The notes: generated by a model from the letters alone, not told the origin. A DNA stretch of 64,000 nucleotides from Antarcticibacterium arcticum (GCF_007993795.1 NZ_CP042476.1:1488001-1552000), one strand, 5' to 3'. Shown: positions 45,809 through 55,412, numbered from the stretch's first letter. Made by a program: numbers and translations.

Positions 45809-47821
45809 TTAATTCACTTCTCCTGCGTCTTTAAATTTCTGAAGGCCTTCCTTAAGCCAGTTTAAATATTCTTTTTCATTGGGAGTATAGCCAACCGGAG
45901 GGTTTAAAAGATTTACCTGAGGGTCGAGTAAAACATAGAAGGGTTGGGAGTTATTCTTGAAATTCACCGTTTGGAAGGTAGCCCATTTATCTCCTATGGT
46001 TTTTATTTTTTTAATGCCACCTTTTTCACGCACATAATTGAATTGATCCTGTTCGGGAAGTTCCATCCTGTCATCTACATAAAGGGATATTAATATGAAC
46101 TCATTGTTTAGCATGTCATAAACCTCCGGCTCACTCCATACCTGCTCCTCCATTTTACGACAGTTCACACAGGCCCAGCCTGTGAAATCAAGGATTATTG
46201 GCTTATTTTGCTCTTTCGCAGCTTCAAGCCCTTTATCCCAGTCTTTATATGCTTTTAAACCTAAGGGGCCTTCTGTTTCCTTTTCATAGATACTGTAAAA
46301 CAGTGGAGGTGGGAATCCGCTCAGGAGCTTTAGGTTGGCAAATGGAGTATTGGTAAGTCCCGGTATTAAGTAAAGAACGAACAGGAAAGTTATCGTTCCC
46401 AATCCAAACCTGGTTTTGGAGATCTTTTGCCGGGGACCATCGTGTGGGAACCGTATTAAACCAAAGAGGTACAACATTAATCCAATCGCGATAATTATCC
46501 AGATACCAATAAATATCTCTCTTTTAAGTATGCCCCAGTGCTCTACAAGATCTGCATTGGAAAGGAATTTAAAGGCAAGGCCCAGTTCTATGAATCCAAG
46601 CACAACCTTTACGGTATTTAACCAACCTCCGCTTTTTGGAAGGGAGTTAAGCCAGTTTGGAAACAGAGCAAATAATGCAAAAGGCAGGGCAAGGGCAAGG
46701 CCAAAACCTCCCATTCCAAAAGATAACTGGATTGCGCCACCATCTGTAGTAAGAGAACTACCCAGCAAGGAACCCAGGATAGGCCCGGTACAGGAAAATG
46801 ATACCAATGCTAGCGTTAAAGCCATAAAAAAGATCCCTACAACCCCACCAATACTGGAAGCTTTATCATCCATACTGGTACTCCAGGAAGTGGGCAGGGT
46901 GATCTCATAATATCCAAAAAATGAGAAAGCAAAGAATATAAAGATCACGAAGAAAACCACATTAAGGGTAACATTCGTGGAAATATTGTTAAGCACCTCC
47001 GGGGCAAGGCTGTCCAGCAAATGGAAAGGCACACTAAGCAGGAGGTAAATTAGAAATATGAACACCCCGTAAAGGATGGCATTTACCAAACCTTTTTTCC
47101 GGGTTTTCGCGCCTTTAGTAAAAAATGAAACCGTAAGAGGTATCATTGGGAAAACACAGGGAGTCAATAAGGCTATAAGCCCACCAATGAATCCTAGAAA
47201 GAATATGGTCCAGTAACCGGTACTTTCTTCTTCCTCAAGTTCATATTGAGACCAACCCCTTATCTCAATATCCAGGTCTTTGGTTTTTTGAACATCCAGC
47301 TCACTTACATTTACATCTGTATATCCTTTAACAGCCTTATTCTCTGTTACAGAGAATTGAAAAGGAACAACGTCAGGTGGCAGGCACTGCTCATCATCGC
47401 ACACCATATATTCCACCTCAACTTCCACAATTTTTTCGGGATCAAAAACCTTTATATTTTGCCTGAAAACAGCTTCATTTTTAAAGAATTTAATATCCAT
47501 ACCAAAAACCTCATCAAAAATGGCCTGGGTATCCGGTTCTTCGGTTGTGCCTATGAGTTCATAGGTTTCAGCAGAATTATTAAATGTGAAAGTGGTGGGA
47601 ATAGGACCGCCTTCATCTACCTGCTGGGAATATAAATGCCATCCCTTTTCCAGATTTGCTGTAAAAATAAGGGTATATATGCTGTCATTTTGCTTTTCCA
47701 GGCGAGCCTCCCACTCTATTGGATCTGCTATTTGATCCTGAGATGTGGATGAAGTAAAAACCTGGGAATTAACGCTAAAATATGTACTTATAAAGAGGAG
47801 GAAGAAATAACAATATTTCAT
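45809..47821 (-). CDS. Thiol:disulfide interchange protein DsbD-like
   Basis: A 670-residue membrane protein that passes reducing power from the cytosol to the cell envelope. N-terminal signal and DsbD-alpha-like domain with MVCDDEQCLPPD; a membrane core of about eight helices with redox cysteines in LLTPCVFPMIP and SFSCTGPILG; and a C-terminal thioredoxin-like domain with WACVNCRKMEEQVW. All three DsbD modules are thus present, in the usual order. Its start overlaps the tilS stop (ATGA), so the two are translationally coupled. Confidence 0.9.
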   Translation of the reverse strand: MKYCYFFLLFISTYFSVNSQVFTSSTSQDQIADPIEWEARLEKQNDSIYTLIFTANLEKGWHLYSQQVDEGGPIPTTFTFNNSAETYELIGTTEEPDTQAIFDEVFGMDIKFFKNEAVFRQNIKVFDPEKIVEVEVEYMVCDDEQCLPPDVVPFQFSVTENKAVKGYTDVNVSELDVQKTKDLDIEIRGWSQYELEEEESTGYWTIFFLGFIGGLIALLTPCVFPMIPLTVSFFTKGAKTRKKGLVNAILYGVFIFLIYLLLSVPFHLLDSLAPEVLNNISTNVTLNVVFFVIFIFFAFSFFGYYEITLPTSWSTSMDDKASSIGGVVGIFFMALTLALVSFSCTGPILGSLLGSSLTTDGGAIQLSFGMGGFGLALALPFALFALFPNWLNSLPKSGGWLNTVKVVLGFIELGLAFKFLSNADLVEHWGILKREIFIGIWIIIAIGLMLYLFGLIRFPHDGPRQKISKTRFGLGTITFLFVLYLIPGLTNTPFANLKLLSGFPPPLFYSIYEKETEGPLGLKAYKDWDKGLEAAKEQNKPIILDFTGWACVNCRKMEEQVWSEPEVYDMLNNEFILISLYVDDRMELPEQDQFNYVREKGGIKKIKTIGDKWATFQTVNFKNNSQPFYVLLDPQVNLLNPPVGYTPNEKEYLNWLKEGLQKFKDAGEVN

Positions 47822-49131
47822 AAGGAGTAGGTAATTTTCAAAATATCCGGGGAAGAATCTGTCACGGCAAAACGGCCGTCGGCACGTTGATTAACTACCC
47901 AAACTATTTCATTTGAGGAGCATAAAAGCCAGGATTCCTCCTTCTCCGGCAAAGATAATTTATTGTCTTTAAAAAGGTCGCTAATTTTCTTTTTTCCTTT
48001 CATCCCAAAGGGGTGGAATTGATCACCTTTTTGCCATTTTCTTAATATTAAAGGAAATACAAGTTTATCTTTTGCAACATATGCAATGTGCGGGCCGGTT
48101 TCCCCTATTTTGTCTACACTTTCAAAACTTAATTTTCCCAAAGGAAGCATCACTATCTCTTCCCCTTCAGGTATGAGAAAATCTTTCCTTGTATTTTCTG
48201 AAGGGGTCTCGGTAAGAATTAGATAATCCCTGTCTTTTATGAGACGGTGAGTACCGGAATATACCATTTTACCGGTTTGTGCCTGTAAAAGGTCGTACAC
48301 ATCATTCCATTCAGTAAATCCGAAGGTTTTAAGTAGCTGATATAAGACCGCTCTGGTATTCGGGATCTTCTCCAAAACTTCAATTTTGAGCCTGTAGCCA
48401 TACACATCCTTCGAAACTATTTCAGAATATAGCAAGCCAATATAATCTTCCATAAGATCATAACTCTCCTTAAGATGGGATTGGGTTTGAGTAAAAGCGT
48501 TCAGCAACTGCGGATTTATCTCTTCCATTAACGGAATTATCTCCAGTCTAATCTTATTCCTCAGGTATTTTGAAGATGCATTGCTGCTGTCTTCCCGCCA
48601 TTGGATCTTATTTTCGAGAGCGAAGGCTTCAATCTCTTTCCTGGAAAAGTTCATAAGCGGCCGCACTACTTTCTCATTCTCTGTTTTTATTCCCGTTAAA
48701 CCTTCAAGGCCAGTGCCTCTTATAAAATTTATAAGAAATGTTTCAAGATCATCATTTATATGATGCGCGGTAAGTATATAATCAAAATGGAGGGCAGCAC
48801 TAAGCTGGTGAAACCAATTATATCGCAGCTCCCGTGCAGCCATTTGTATGGAAATGCCTGCATCTTTTGCATAAGCACTGGTGTCAAAACTTTCTGTAAA
48901 CACCTCCACATCTAGGGCATCTGCAAGGTCAAGTAAAAATGCTTCATCTCCATCACTTTCTTCTCCTCGCAGATTAAAATTACAATGGGCTATTGAGAAG
49001 TTAATTTTGGCATTTTTGCATAAATGTGCCAGCACCACACTATCTACCCCCCCGCTTACTGCCACAAGGATCTTTCCGGTTGAGAGAAAAGGAAAATTCG
49101 ATTTTACAAGGTTCTTAAAGGCTTTTTCCAT
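47818..49131 (-). CDS. tilS: tRNA(Ile)-lysidine synthase
   Basis: A 437-residue ATP-dependent enzyme that puts lysidine at C34 of tRNA-Ile2(CAU), changing both its codon reading and charging. PP-loop ILVAVSGGVDSVVLAHL (about residues 21-37) binds ATP; HCNFNLRGEESDGDEAF and ILTAHHINDDLETFLINFIRGTGL are the core blocks. C-terminal domains carry KWQKGDQFHPFGMKGKKKISDLF. The length and motifs match the family. dsbD overlaps its end by 4 bases. Essential in most bacteria. Confidence 0.96.
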   Translation of the reverse strand: MEKAFKNLVKSNFPFLSTGKILVAVSGGVDSVVLAHLCKNAKINFSIAHCNFNLRGEESDGDEAFLLDLADALDVEVFTESFDTSAYAKDAGISIQMAARELRYNWFHQLSAALHFDYILTAHHINDDLETFLINFIRGTGLEGLTGIKTENEKVVRPLMNFSRKEIEAFALENKIQWREDSSNASSKYLRNKIRLEIIPLMEEINPQLLNAFTQTQSHLKESYDLMEDYIGLLYSEIVSKDVYGYRLKIEVLEKIPNTRAVLYQLLKTFGFTEWNDVYDLLQAQTGKMVYSGTHRLIKDRDYLILTETPSENTRKDFLIPEGEEIVMLPLGKLSFESVDKIGETGPHIAYVAKDKLVFPLILRKWQKGDQFHPFGMKGKKKISDLFKDNKLSLPEKEESWLLCSSNEIVWVVNQRADGRFAVTDSSPDILKITYSL

Positions 49132-49225
49132 GGTTAATTCAAAGATACAAAAGCCCGGAATAAAACTTCGCTGGAGGTGGTTATTTATCCTGTAATTTTA
49201 AAGCTTGTGGTAGTTTTGGAGAATA

Positions 49226-50569
49226 CTATAAATCCAATGCCTTGCGCATAGCTTCAGATTTTAACAGGCATTCCTCAAATTCCATTTCGGGAATTGAACG
49301 TGAGGTAATAGCCCCGCCTACAGAAAAGGAAACGTACTTAGCGAGGGAATTATAAAGAATACTTCTTATTACCACATTAAAATCAAAATCTCCCTCGGGA
49401 TTAAAATAACCCACCGCGCCACTGTAAAGGCCACGCCTGGATTCTTCAAGCTCTTCAATAATTTTCATTGCTGAAATTTTTGGGGCTCCGGTCATACTTC
49501 CCATTGGAAAGGTAGCTCTAAGAACTTCTACAGGCGGAATCCCTTCTTCAAGCTTTGCAGAAATTGTAGATATCATTTGATGCACTTGCTTAAATGAATA
49601 CACCTTGCAAAGTTCATCAACATTCACACTGCCCTTTTTGGCAATACGCGAAAGATCGTTGCGCACAAGGTCTACGATCATAATATTCTCTGCACGTTCT
49701 TTTGGGTCCTGTGCAAGAATTTTTGCGATCTTCTCATCCTCTTCCGGGTCCTGAGACCGCCTTGCAGTTCCTTTGATTGGTTGCGAAATTATATGGCCGC
49801 CTTCCATTTTTAAATATCTCTCCGGGGAAGCACATAAGAGGTAATTATTTTCCAATTTTAAAAATACGGCAAATGGTGGCCGGGAGATTTCATTTAGATT
49901 TTGAAACACCCTGAAGGGATCAATTTCCCTGTTCTCAGCAAAAAATTCCTGACAAAAATTAGCCTCATAAATATCCCCGCGGTGAATGTGACGAAGCATT
50001 TCCTTTACCTTTTCGAGGTAATTCTCCTTTGAGATTCGAGGAACTATACCCTTATCAATTTTTTCTTCAGAAAAAGAAGGGGAAACCATTTGCCCTTCTT
50101 CATCTTCTGCTGACTTTTTTGCCGTTATTTTTCTTTCATAAGCCAGGATCTCTTTAAGATCTTCCTCCATGGAATCTTCGGCCATTTTCAGGTATCGCAT
50201 TTCCAGCACATTATTCCTCACAAATAATAGTTTTTGAGGCTGGAAAAAATAGAGTTCAGGAAATTGAAGTCCGTCAAAATTATTGGAAGAGAGGACTTCT
50301 ACATCGTTTTTAAGATCATAAGACAGGTAACCAAAGATCCAGTCCTTTGTAACTTCCTGATATTCCTGAAGCTTACTGAAAGCATTGAAATGGTCGGTTT
50401 TAATGGCCGTAAATGCCTCTACTGCAAGAACTGCATCAAAACTGGTGTGCTGGGGGGAGTGATCGTTACTGTCCAGCCAGGCGATCTCCTCAAACTGCCT
50501 GCTCCACTGCAGGAGTGCAGCTTTGAAATTTTGGGGGTTCTCTAAATGGTATTCCCGGGTTGTGCGCAC
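49226..50569 (-). CDS. pabB: Aminodeoxychorismate synthase component I
   Basis: A 447-residue chorismate-binding enzyme that converts chorismate plus ammonia to 4-amino-4-deoxychorismate, for folate. Core blocks: DIYEANFCQEFFAENR, SPERYLKMEGGHIISQPIKG with KGTARR, NDLSRIAKKGSVNVDELC, FPMGSMTGAPKISAMKIIEEL and FDFNVVIRSILY. The PIKGT motif with its lysine favours PabB over anthranilate synthase TrpE. GTG start (50569), immediately after the FMN reductase stop. The glutaminase subunit pabA is not in the window. Confidence 0.88.
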   Translation of the reverse strand: MRTTREYHLENPQNFKAALLQWSRQFEEIAWLDSNDHSPQHTSFDAVLAVEAFTAIKTDHFNAFSKLQEYQEVTKDWIFGYLSYDLKNDVEVLSSNNFDGLQFPELYFFQPQKLLFVRNNVLEMRYLKMAEDSMEEDLKEILAYERKITAKKSAEDEEGQMVSPSFSEEKIDKGIVPRISKENYLEKVKEMLRHIHRGDIYEANFCQEFFAENREIDPFRVFQNLNEISRPPFAVFLKLENNYLLCASPERYLKMEGGHIISQPIKGTARRSQDPEEDEKIAKILAQDPKERAENIMIVDLVRNDLSRIAKKGSVNVDELCKVYSFKQVHQMISTISAKLEEGIPPVEVLRATFPMGSMTGAPKISAMKIIEELEESRRGLYSGAVGYFNPEGDFDFNVVIRSILYNSLAKYVSFSVGGAITSRSIPEMEFEECLLKSEAMRKALDL

Positions 50570-51106
50570 TTAACTTTCAATTTGATGTGCAAAGGTAGTA
50601 AGCACATCTTCAATCCCCATATCTAAAACTTCATTTTGAATTTGGTCTCCTTCAAAATTCTCTTTAAAAGAAGGAAAGCTAAAGCTGTCTATTACCTGCC
50701 CACCAAACCGCGGAAAAATTCCTTTTGTATATTCCAGGGCAGATGCTCCCCCTCTAACACCATTTGAAGTGCTCATTAATAAAATTTTCTTTCCTTCAAG
50801 AAACTTTCTGTCAATACGCGATAACCAATCCAGGATATTCTTGAAAAATGCCGAAACATTGCTGTTATGTTCGTTTACTGAAATAATGAGGGCATCATGT
50901 TCTGCGATCAGGTTTTTTAGGACCTTAATATCTGTAGGAAAACCTCTTTCCAGCTCTAAGTCTATACAGTACATAGGAACATCAAATTCCCGGAGCTTAA
51001 TTACTTTTATTTCATGGCCCTGAATTCTACCTGCCACGTGGGAAATCAATCTATGGTTTATGGAAATGCTGTTATTGGAACCTGCAAAGGCAAGAATTTT
51101 TTTCAT
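50570..51106 (-). CDS. NADPH-dependent FMN reductase-like flavoprotein
   Basis: A 178-residue flavodoxin-fold oxidoreductase. The FMN phosphate is bound by the N-terminal AFAGSNNSISINHRLISHV. Further family segments are DALIISVNEHNSNVSAFFKNILDWLSR and LLMSTSNGVRGGASALEY. It probably reduces quinones, chromate or flavin using NADPH; the substrate is not evident. First gene of a run in which pabB starts directly at its stop codon. Confidence 0.85.
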   Translation of the reverse strand: MKKILAFAGSNNSISINHRLISHVAGRIQGHEIKVIKLREFDVPMYCIDLELERGFPTDIKVLKNLIAEHDALIISVNEHNSNVSAFFKNILDWLSRIDRKFLEGKKILLMSTSNGVRGGASALEYTKGIFPRFGGQVIDSFSFPSFKENFEGDQIQNEVLDMGIEDVLTTFAHQIES

Positions 51107-51335
51107 ATTTAGCTGCTTAGATTTTACCCTTTAGGAAAATAACCCTGGTATTTTTATTTGAGTCAGGTCAAAATTACCTTAAAAATTCAGGAGGAGGCTT
51201 TTCAGGGTGTTTTTTTATGAATAGTTTAAAAGTTGTAGCTCCTCATATCCTTCTTCAGGATACTGAAATTGGTGATTTTTAGACTGTACTGATTTATTAC
51301 TCCCAAATTTATCAAAGATCTTAAATTTCAAAAGG

Positions 51336-51343
51336 TATCTTTG
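51336..51343 (+). promoter_or_regulatory. Candidate -7 element of the DEAD-box helicase gene
   Basis: TATCTTTG is an exact TAnnTTTG, 23 bases before the GTG start. No -33 TTG is evident. The 260-base gap from 51107 holds only this and a short 21-codon frame with no support. Confidence 0.5.
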
Positions 51344-51366
51344 CAGATCATAAAAAAACATAATCC

Positions 51367-52716
51367 GTGAGTTTTCAGGATCTAAATTTAAATACCCCTT
51401 TATTAAACGCGTTGGAAGATCTTAAATTCCAAACGCCTACTCCTATCCAGGAACAGGCATTTTCCTCTATTATGTCCGGGAAGGATGTAGTGGGAATTGC
51501 GCAAACCGGAACAGGGAAAACCTTTGCCTATATGCTTCCTATTTTAAGGATGATGAAGTATTCAGAACAAAAGAACCCCCGGGTTTTGGTTTTGGTCCCA
51601 ACCAGGGAACTTGCGGTACAGGTAGCTGAAGAAATTGAAAAATTGACCGCCTATATGAATACCCGCGTAACAGCGGTATACGGTGGAGTAAATATTAATA
51701 CCCAGCACCAGGATATGTTGCAGGGACAGGATATAATTGTTGCAACTCCCGGAAGATTGTACGATCTGGTCCTTAGAAGGGCTTTGCAGTTGAAATCTAT
51801 TCAAAAACTGGTGATAGATGAAGTAGATGTAATGCTGGACCTGGGCTTCAGGTTCCAGATAAATAATATTCTGGAATTACTTCCTGAAAATCGCCAAAGC
51901 ATCATGTTCTCTGCAACTATGACAGAACCTGTAGAGGAACTTATTGATGCCAACTTTAAAACCCCGGAGAAGATCTCTGTGGCGGTAAGTGGTACGCCGC
52001 TTGAAAATATTGAGCAACGCGGATATCTGATCCCTAATTTCAATACCAAGGTAAATTTTTTAAGGCACCTGCTTAAAGATAAGGAAACCTATACCAAGGT
52101 GTTGATCTTTGTTGGTTACAAGCGACTTGCCGACAGGCTATTTGAAATGCTTGCCGAGGAATTCACAGATGAATGTACCGTTATACATTCCAACAAAACA
52201 CAAAATTACCGTCTTAGGAGTATCAGGCAGTTTGGTGATGGTTTTTGCAGGATCCTGGTTGCCACAGATGTAATGGCCCGGGGTCTGGATATTGAAAGCG
52301 TATCTCACGTTATAAATTTTGACACTCCGGAATATCCTGAAAATTATATGCACAGAATTGGTAGAACAGGTCGTGCAGAAAAACCCGGAATTTCTATTGT
52401 TCTTACTACTGAAAAAGAAGAAGAGAACCTTGAAAAGATCGAGACCTTAATGGATATGAAGGTGCCACAATTTCAATTACCGGAAGAAGTGGAGATCTCC
52501 ACAGTCTTAATCCCCGAGGAACAACCAAAGGTATTTGAGATTAACAACCCGGGGAACCGTAAAAATGATGATGCCCCCGGTCCCGCTTTCCATGAAAAAA
52601 GTGAGAAGAATAAAAAAGTGAATCTTGGAGGATCCTACAGGAGAGAGATCGCCAAAAAATACAAAAAGCCTAAAACACGGGGCGATAAGAATGCCAACCG
52701 CAGAAGAAAGAAATAA
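51367..52716 (+). CDS. DEAD-box RNA helicase (DEVD variant)
   Basis: A 449-residue ATP-dependent RNA helicase. Q-motif around FQTPTPIQEQAF; Walker A AQTGTGKT; motif II reads DEVD rather than DEAD (LVIDEVDVMLDLGF); SAT in SIMFSATMT; ATDVMARGLDIESVSHVI; HRIGRTGRAEKPG. A C-terminal Lys/Arg-rich tail (about 400-449) probably binds RNA. Likely roles are ribosome assembly or cold adaptation. The start is GTG, supported by the motif order and a -7 element. Confidence 0.92.
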   Translation: MSFQDLNLNTPLLNALEDLKFQTPTPIQEQAFSSIMSGKDVVGIAQTGTGKTFAYMLPILRMMKYSEQKNPRVLVLVPTRELAVQVAEEIEKLTAYMNTRVTAVYGGVNINTQHQDMLQGQDIIVATPGRLYDLVLRRALQLKSIQKLVIDEVDVMLDLGFRFQINNILELLPENRQSIMFSATMTEPVEELIDANFKTPEKISVAVSGTPLENIEQRGYLIPNFNTKVNFLRHLLKDKETYTKVLIFVGYKRLADRLFEMLAEEFTDECTVIHSNKTQNYRLRSIRQFGDGFCRILVATDVMARGLDIESVSHVINFDTPEYPENYMHRIGRTGRAEKPGISIVLTTEKEEENLEKIETLMDMKVPQFQLPEEVEISTVLIPEEQPKVFEINNPGNRKNDDAPGPAFHEKSEKNKKVNLGGSYRREIAKKYKKPKTRGDKNANRRRKK

Positions 52717-52722
52717 CCAGAA

Positions 52723-53595
52723 ATGTACCGGATAAAAAACCAGTTTCTAAGTATAGGGGTTAAGCCTGAGGGAGCCGAATTATGCAGCATAAAAGATGCT
52801 GAAAAAGATTTGGAATACATCTGGCAGGCTGATCCCGCTATTTGGGCAAGTCACGCACCCAATCTTTTTCCGGTAATTGGCGGACTTAAAAACGGGGTTT
52901 TTAATTATGAAGCTGAGGAATTTGCGATGCCCAAACACGGCTTCGTAAGACATAACAGAAATATAAGTTTAAAAGACCAAACCGCGAACAGCCTAACTTT
53001 TGAACTTTTATTTTCTCAAGAGACCTTGAAGACCTATCCATTTAAGTTCCGTTTTGAAATTGGATTTCATCTTAAAGGCAAAACGCTGTCAATTCATCAT
53101 AAAGTCTCCAATCTGGATTCAAAACCATTATATTTTTCATTGGGTGGCCATCCTGCATTTAATGCGCCATTATATGATGGGGAAACTTATGAAGATTGTT
53201 ATCTTGAGTTTGACCAAAAATTGGATCTGGACACCTTCATTTTAAGCAGCAATGGGTTGTTAACCCAAGAAACCAAACCGGTTATTAAAAACGATACTAT
53301 TATTGGTTTGCATAAAGATCTCTTTAATAAAGACGCTTTGATATTTAAGGATATTCCTTCCAAAAAAGTTGCGCTGAAAAGTAAAACGTCGGGTACTATA
53401 CTTACTGTTGAGTATTCAGATTTTAAAAATCTGGGGCTTTGGGCAAAACCGGGAGCGCCCTATGTGTGTATTGAACCCTGGCTTGGAATTGCAGATAATG
53501 AAAATACAACCGGGGATATAAAAACAAAAGAAGGCATCATTGAATTGATGCCTTCTAAGGAATTTTCTGCTTCCTATGCTATTACAATAGCTTAG
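52723..53595 (+). CDS. Aldose 1-epimerase family protein
   Basis: A 290-residue galactose mutarotase-like protein (LacX/YihR-type). The fold is beta-sandwich; PKHGFVRHNRNISL and SLGGHPAFNAPLYDGETYED place His residues typical of the active site, and KPGAPYVCIEPWLGIADNENTTGD is the conserved C-terminal block. It may interconvert sugar anomers, substrate unknown. It follows the helicase by 6 bases. Its last 70 bases contain a hairpin that also works as a terminator for the opposite strand. Confidence 0.87.
   Translation: MYRIKNQFLSIGVKPEGAELCSIKDAEKDLEYIWQADPAIWASHAPNLFPVIGGLKNGVFNYEAEEFAMPKHGFVRHNRNISLKDQTANSLTFELLFSQETLKTYPFKFRFEIGFHLKGKTLSIHHKVSNLDSKPLYFSLGGHPAFNAPLYDGETYEDCYLEFDQKLDLDTFILSSNGLLTQETKPVIKNDTIIGLHKDLFNKDALIFKDIPSKKVALKSKTSGTILTVEYSDFKNLGLWAKPGAPYVCIEPWLGIADNENTTGDIKTKEGIIELMPSKEFSASYAITIA
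53519..53556 (-). terminator. Terminator for the minus strand embedded in the epimerase CDS
   Basis: A perfect 11-bp stem, AGAAGGCATCA (53529-53539) with TGATGCCTTCT (53546-53556), lies within the coding 3' end of the aldose epimerase. On the minus strand it is followed by TTTTGTTTT, giving a Rho-independent terminator 55 bases past the stop of the small gene at 53611. Confidence 0.7.
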
Positions 53596-53610
53596 GGAAT
53601 CCAGTATAAG

Positions 53611-53718
53611 TTAACTTCTGTTTTTCTTCTTCGCTTCTTTCGCCGCGCGTTTCTCTTTCAATGTCAAAACCGGTTCTTTCTTTACCGAGTTTTTTGAAGG
53701 GGATTTTTCTTTTGCCAT
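53611..53718 (-). CDS. Small basic protein, 35 residues
   Basis: A 35-codon frame, too short for most gene finders: it opens MAKEKSPSKNSVKKEPVL, then has TLKEKRAAKEAKKKN and ends RS. It is rich in Lys (about one third), helical and unlikely to have a hydrophobic core. Very similar short basic proteins are, as far as I recall, widespread in flavobacteria; function unknown. A terminator 55 bases beyond its stop supports it as a real transcript. Confidence 0.6.
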   Translation of the reverse strand: MAKEKSPSKNSVKKEPVLTLKEKRAAKEAKKKNRS

Positions 53719-53794
53719 GGTTTCTGTTTATTACAGTTAATAAGTAGTATAAATGTACTAAAACTTATGACACAAAAATATATATACCATAGTA

Positions 53795-53823
53795 CAAAAA
53801 AACCGGAAATTTTGATTTCCGGT
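53795..53823 (-). terminator. Terminator of lpdA
   Basis: ACCGGAAAT (53802-53810) pairs with ATTTCCGGT (53815-53823) around a TTTG loop; on the minus strand a T-run follows. Located 30 bases after the lpdA stop. Confidence 0.8.
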
Positions 53824-53852
53824 CTTTTCTCAAATTTTTGAATATTCAGGTA

Positions 53853-55262
53853 TTAGATATGCATCGCTCTGTCACCGGTTGCAGCCATTGCAGCCTCCTT
53901 AACAGCTTCTGCATATGTAGGATGCGCGTGGCTCATTCTGGCAATATCCTCTGCTGAAGCGCGGAACTCCATTGCCGTAACGGCTTCGGTAATAAGATCG
54001 GCAACCCGGGCACCTATCATATGGACCCCAAGCACCTCATCTGTATCGGCATTGGTGAGTATTTTTACAAATCCGTCGGTATCCCCACTGGCACGTGAAC
54101 GTCCCAGAGCACGCATAGGAAATTTACCTTCTTTATATTTTACACCGGCTTCTTTTAATTCTTCTTCGGTTTTTCCAACTGCCGAAACCTCCGGCCAGGT
54201 ATACACTACTCCCGGAATAAGGTTATAATCTATATGCGGTTTTTGCCCTGCGATCACTTCAGCAACAAAAGTTCCTTCTTCTTCGGCTTTATGTGCAAGC
54301 ATTGCGCCTCTAACCACATCGCCAATGGCGTAAATATTCTTCACATTGGTTTGTAAATGGTCATTTACGGTGATCATTCCGCGGTCTCCAATTTCCACTC
54401 CGGCAGCTTCCGCATTTAAACCATCGGTAAAAGGCTTTCTTCCTACCGATACCAAACAATAATCTGCTTCGAATTCAACCTCGGCACCTTTTTTATCGTC
54501 TGCTTTTACGATCACATTATCCCCATTCCTTTCAACAGACTTAACCTTATGACTTACGTTGAACTTCATACCCTGTTTCTTAAGAACCTTGGTAAGTTCC
54601 TTGGAAAGCGCAGCATCCATGGTTGGAATGATCCTGTCCATATATTCAACCACGGTAACTTCAGCTCCCAGACGTGCGTAAACCTGACCAAGTTCCAGTC
54701 CTATTACCCCGCCGCCTATCACTATCATCTTTTTGGGGATCTCCTTCAGCTTTAAAGCTTCAGTAGAAGTAATCACTCTCTCTTTGTCAAGTTTAATAAA
54801 AGGAAGATTGGCCGGTTTAGACCCGGTAGCAATAATTATATTTTTAGCCTCAAGGGTTTCTGTTCCGCTCCCATCTGTCTTTTCAACATTCACATGGGTG
54901 GCATCCTTAAAAGATCCAACTCCCTGGAAAACATCAATTTTGTTCTTATCCATTAAAAATTTCACGCCGTCACAGGTTTGGCTAACTACCGCCTGTTTCC
55001 GGCTCATCATTTGTTCCAGGTTCACTTTTATATCCCCCGAAATTTCTATCCCGTGCTCCTCAAAATTTTTTACGGCATCATCATAATGATGAGAAGAATC
55101 CAGCAAAGCCTTACTTGGAATACATCCCACGTTTAAACAGGTACCTCCTAAAGTTGAATATTTCTCAATAATTGCTGTTTTTAATCCCAGTTGTGCGCAG
55201 CGTATAGCAGCTACATACCCACCCGGGCCAGATCCAATTATTACAACATCATATGTGCTCAT
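53853..55262 (-). CDS. lpdA: Dihydrolipoyl dehydrogenase
   Basis: A 469-residue flavoprotein (E3) that reoxidises dihydrolipoamide in the pyruvate and 2-oxoglutarate dehydrogenase complexes and in glycine cleavage. N-terminal FAD loop VVIIGSGPGGYVAAIRCAQLG, redox disulfide in GGTCLNVGCIPSKALL, NAD-binding VIGGGVIGLELGQVYARLG, FAD-binding NIYAIGDVVRGAMLAHKAEEEG and the active-site HAHPTYAEAVKEAA (His-Glu pair). Length is normal. Not adjacent to other complex subunits here. Confidence 0.97.
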   Translation of the reverse strand: MSTYDVVIIGSGPGGYVAAIRCAQLGLKTAIIEKYSTLGGTCLNVGCIPSKALLDSSHHYDDAVKNFEEHGIEISGDIKVNLEQMMSRKQAVVSQTCDGVKFLMDKNKIDVFQGVGSFKDATHVNVEKTDGSGTETLEAKNIIIATGSKPANLPFIKLDKERVITSTEALKLKEIPKKMIVIGGGVIGLELGQVYARLGAEVTVVEYMDRIIPTMDAALSKELTKVLKKQGMKFNVSHKVKSVERNGDNVIVKADDKKGAEVEFEADYCLVSVGRKPFTDGLNAEAAGVEIGDRGMITVNDHLQTNVKNIYAIGDVVRGAMLAHKAEEEGTFVAEVIAGQKPHIDYNLIPGVVYTWPEVSAVGKTEEELKEAGVKYKEGKFPMRALGRSRASGDTDGFVKILTNADTDEVLGVHMIGARVADLITEAVTAMEFRASAEDIARMSHAHPTYAEAVKEAAMAATGDRAMHI

Positions 55263-55412
55263 AAATATATTTTTTTGATATTTTTTTCAAACAGTCACAA
55301 AAGTACAATTATTCTCTTCAAAGATCATAATCTTTGAAGGAAACAGGGAGTCCCGGCCTGCTTATATTGAGACTTTTCTTTGAAATAATTCCCGCAGTTT
55401 AAAGGGAAGCTG

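Noticed and set aside
46416..46910. Plus-strand open frame of 164 codons opposite dsbD
   Set aside because: It is the complement of membrane-helix codons; dsbD is unambiguous on the other strand.
51217..51282. 21-residue frame beginning MNSLKVVAPHILLQ
   Set aside because: The AGGAGG upstream is too far from the ATG, and nothing else supports translation.
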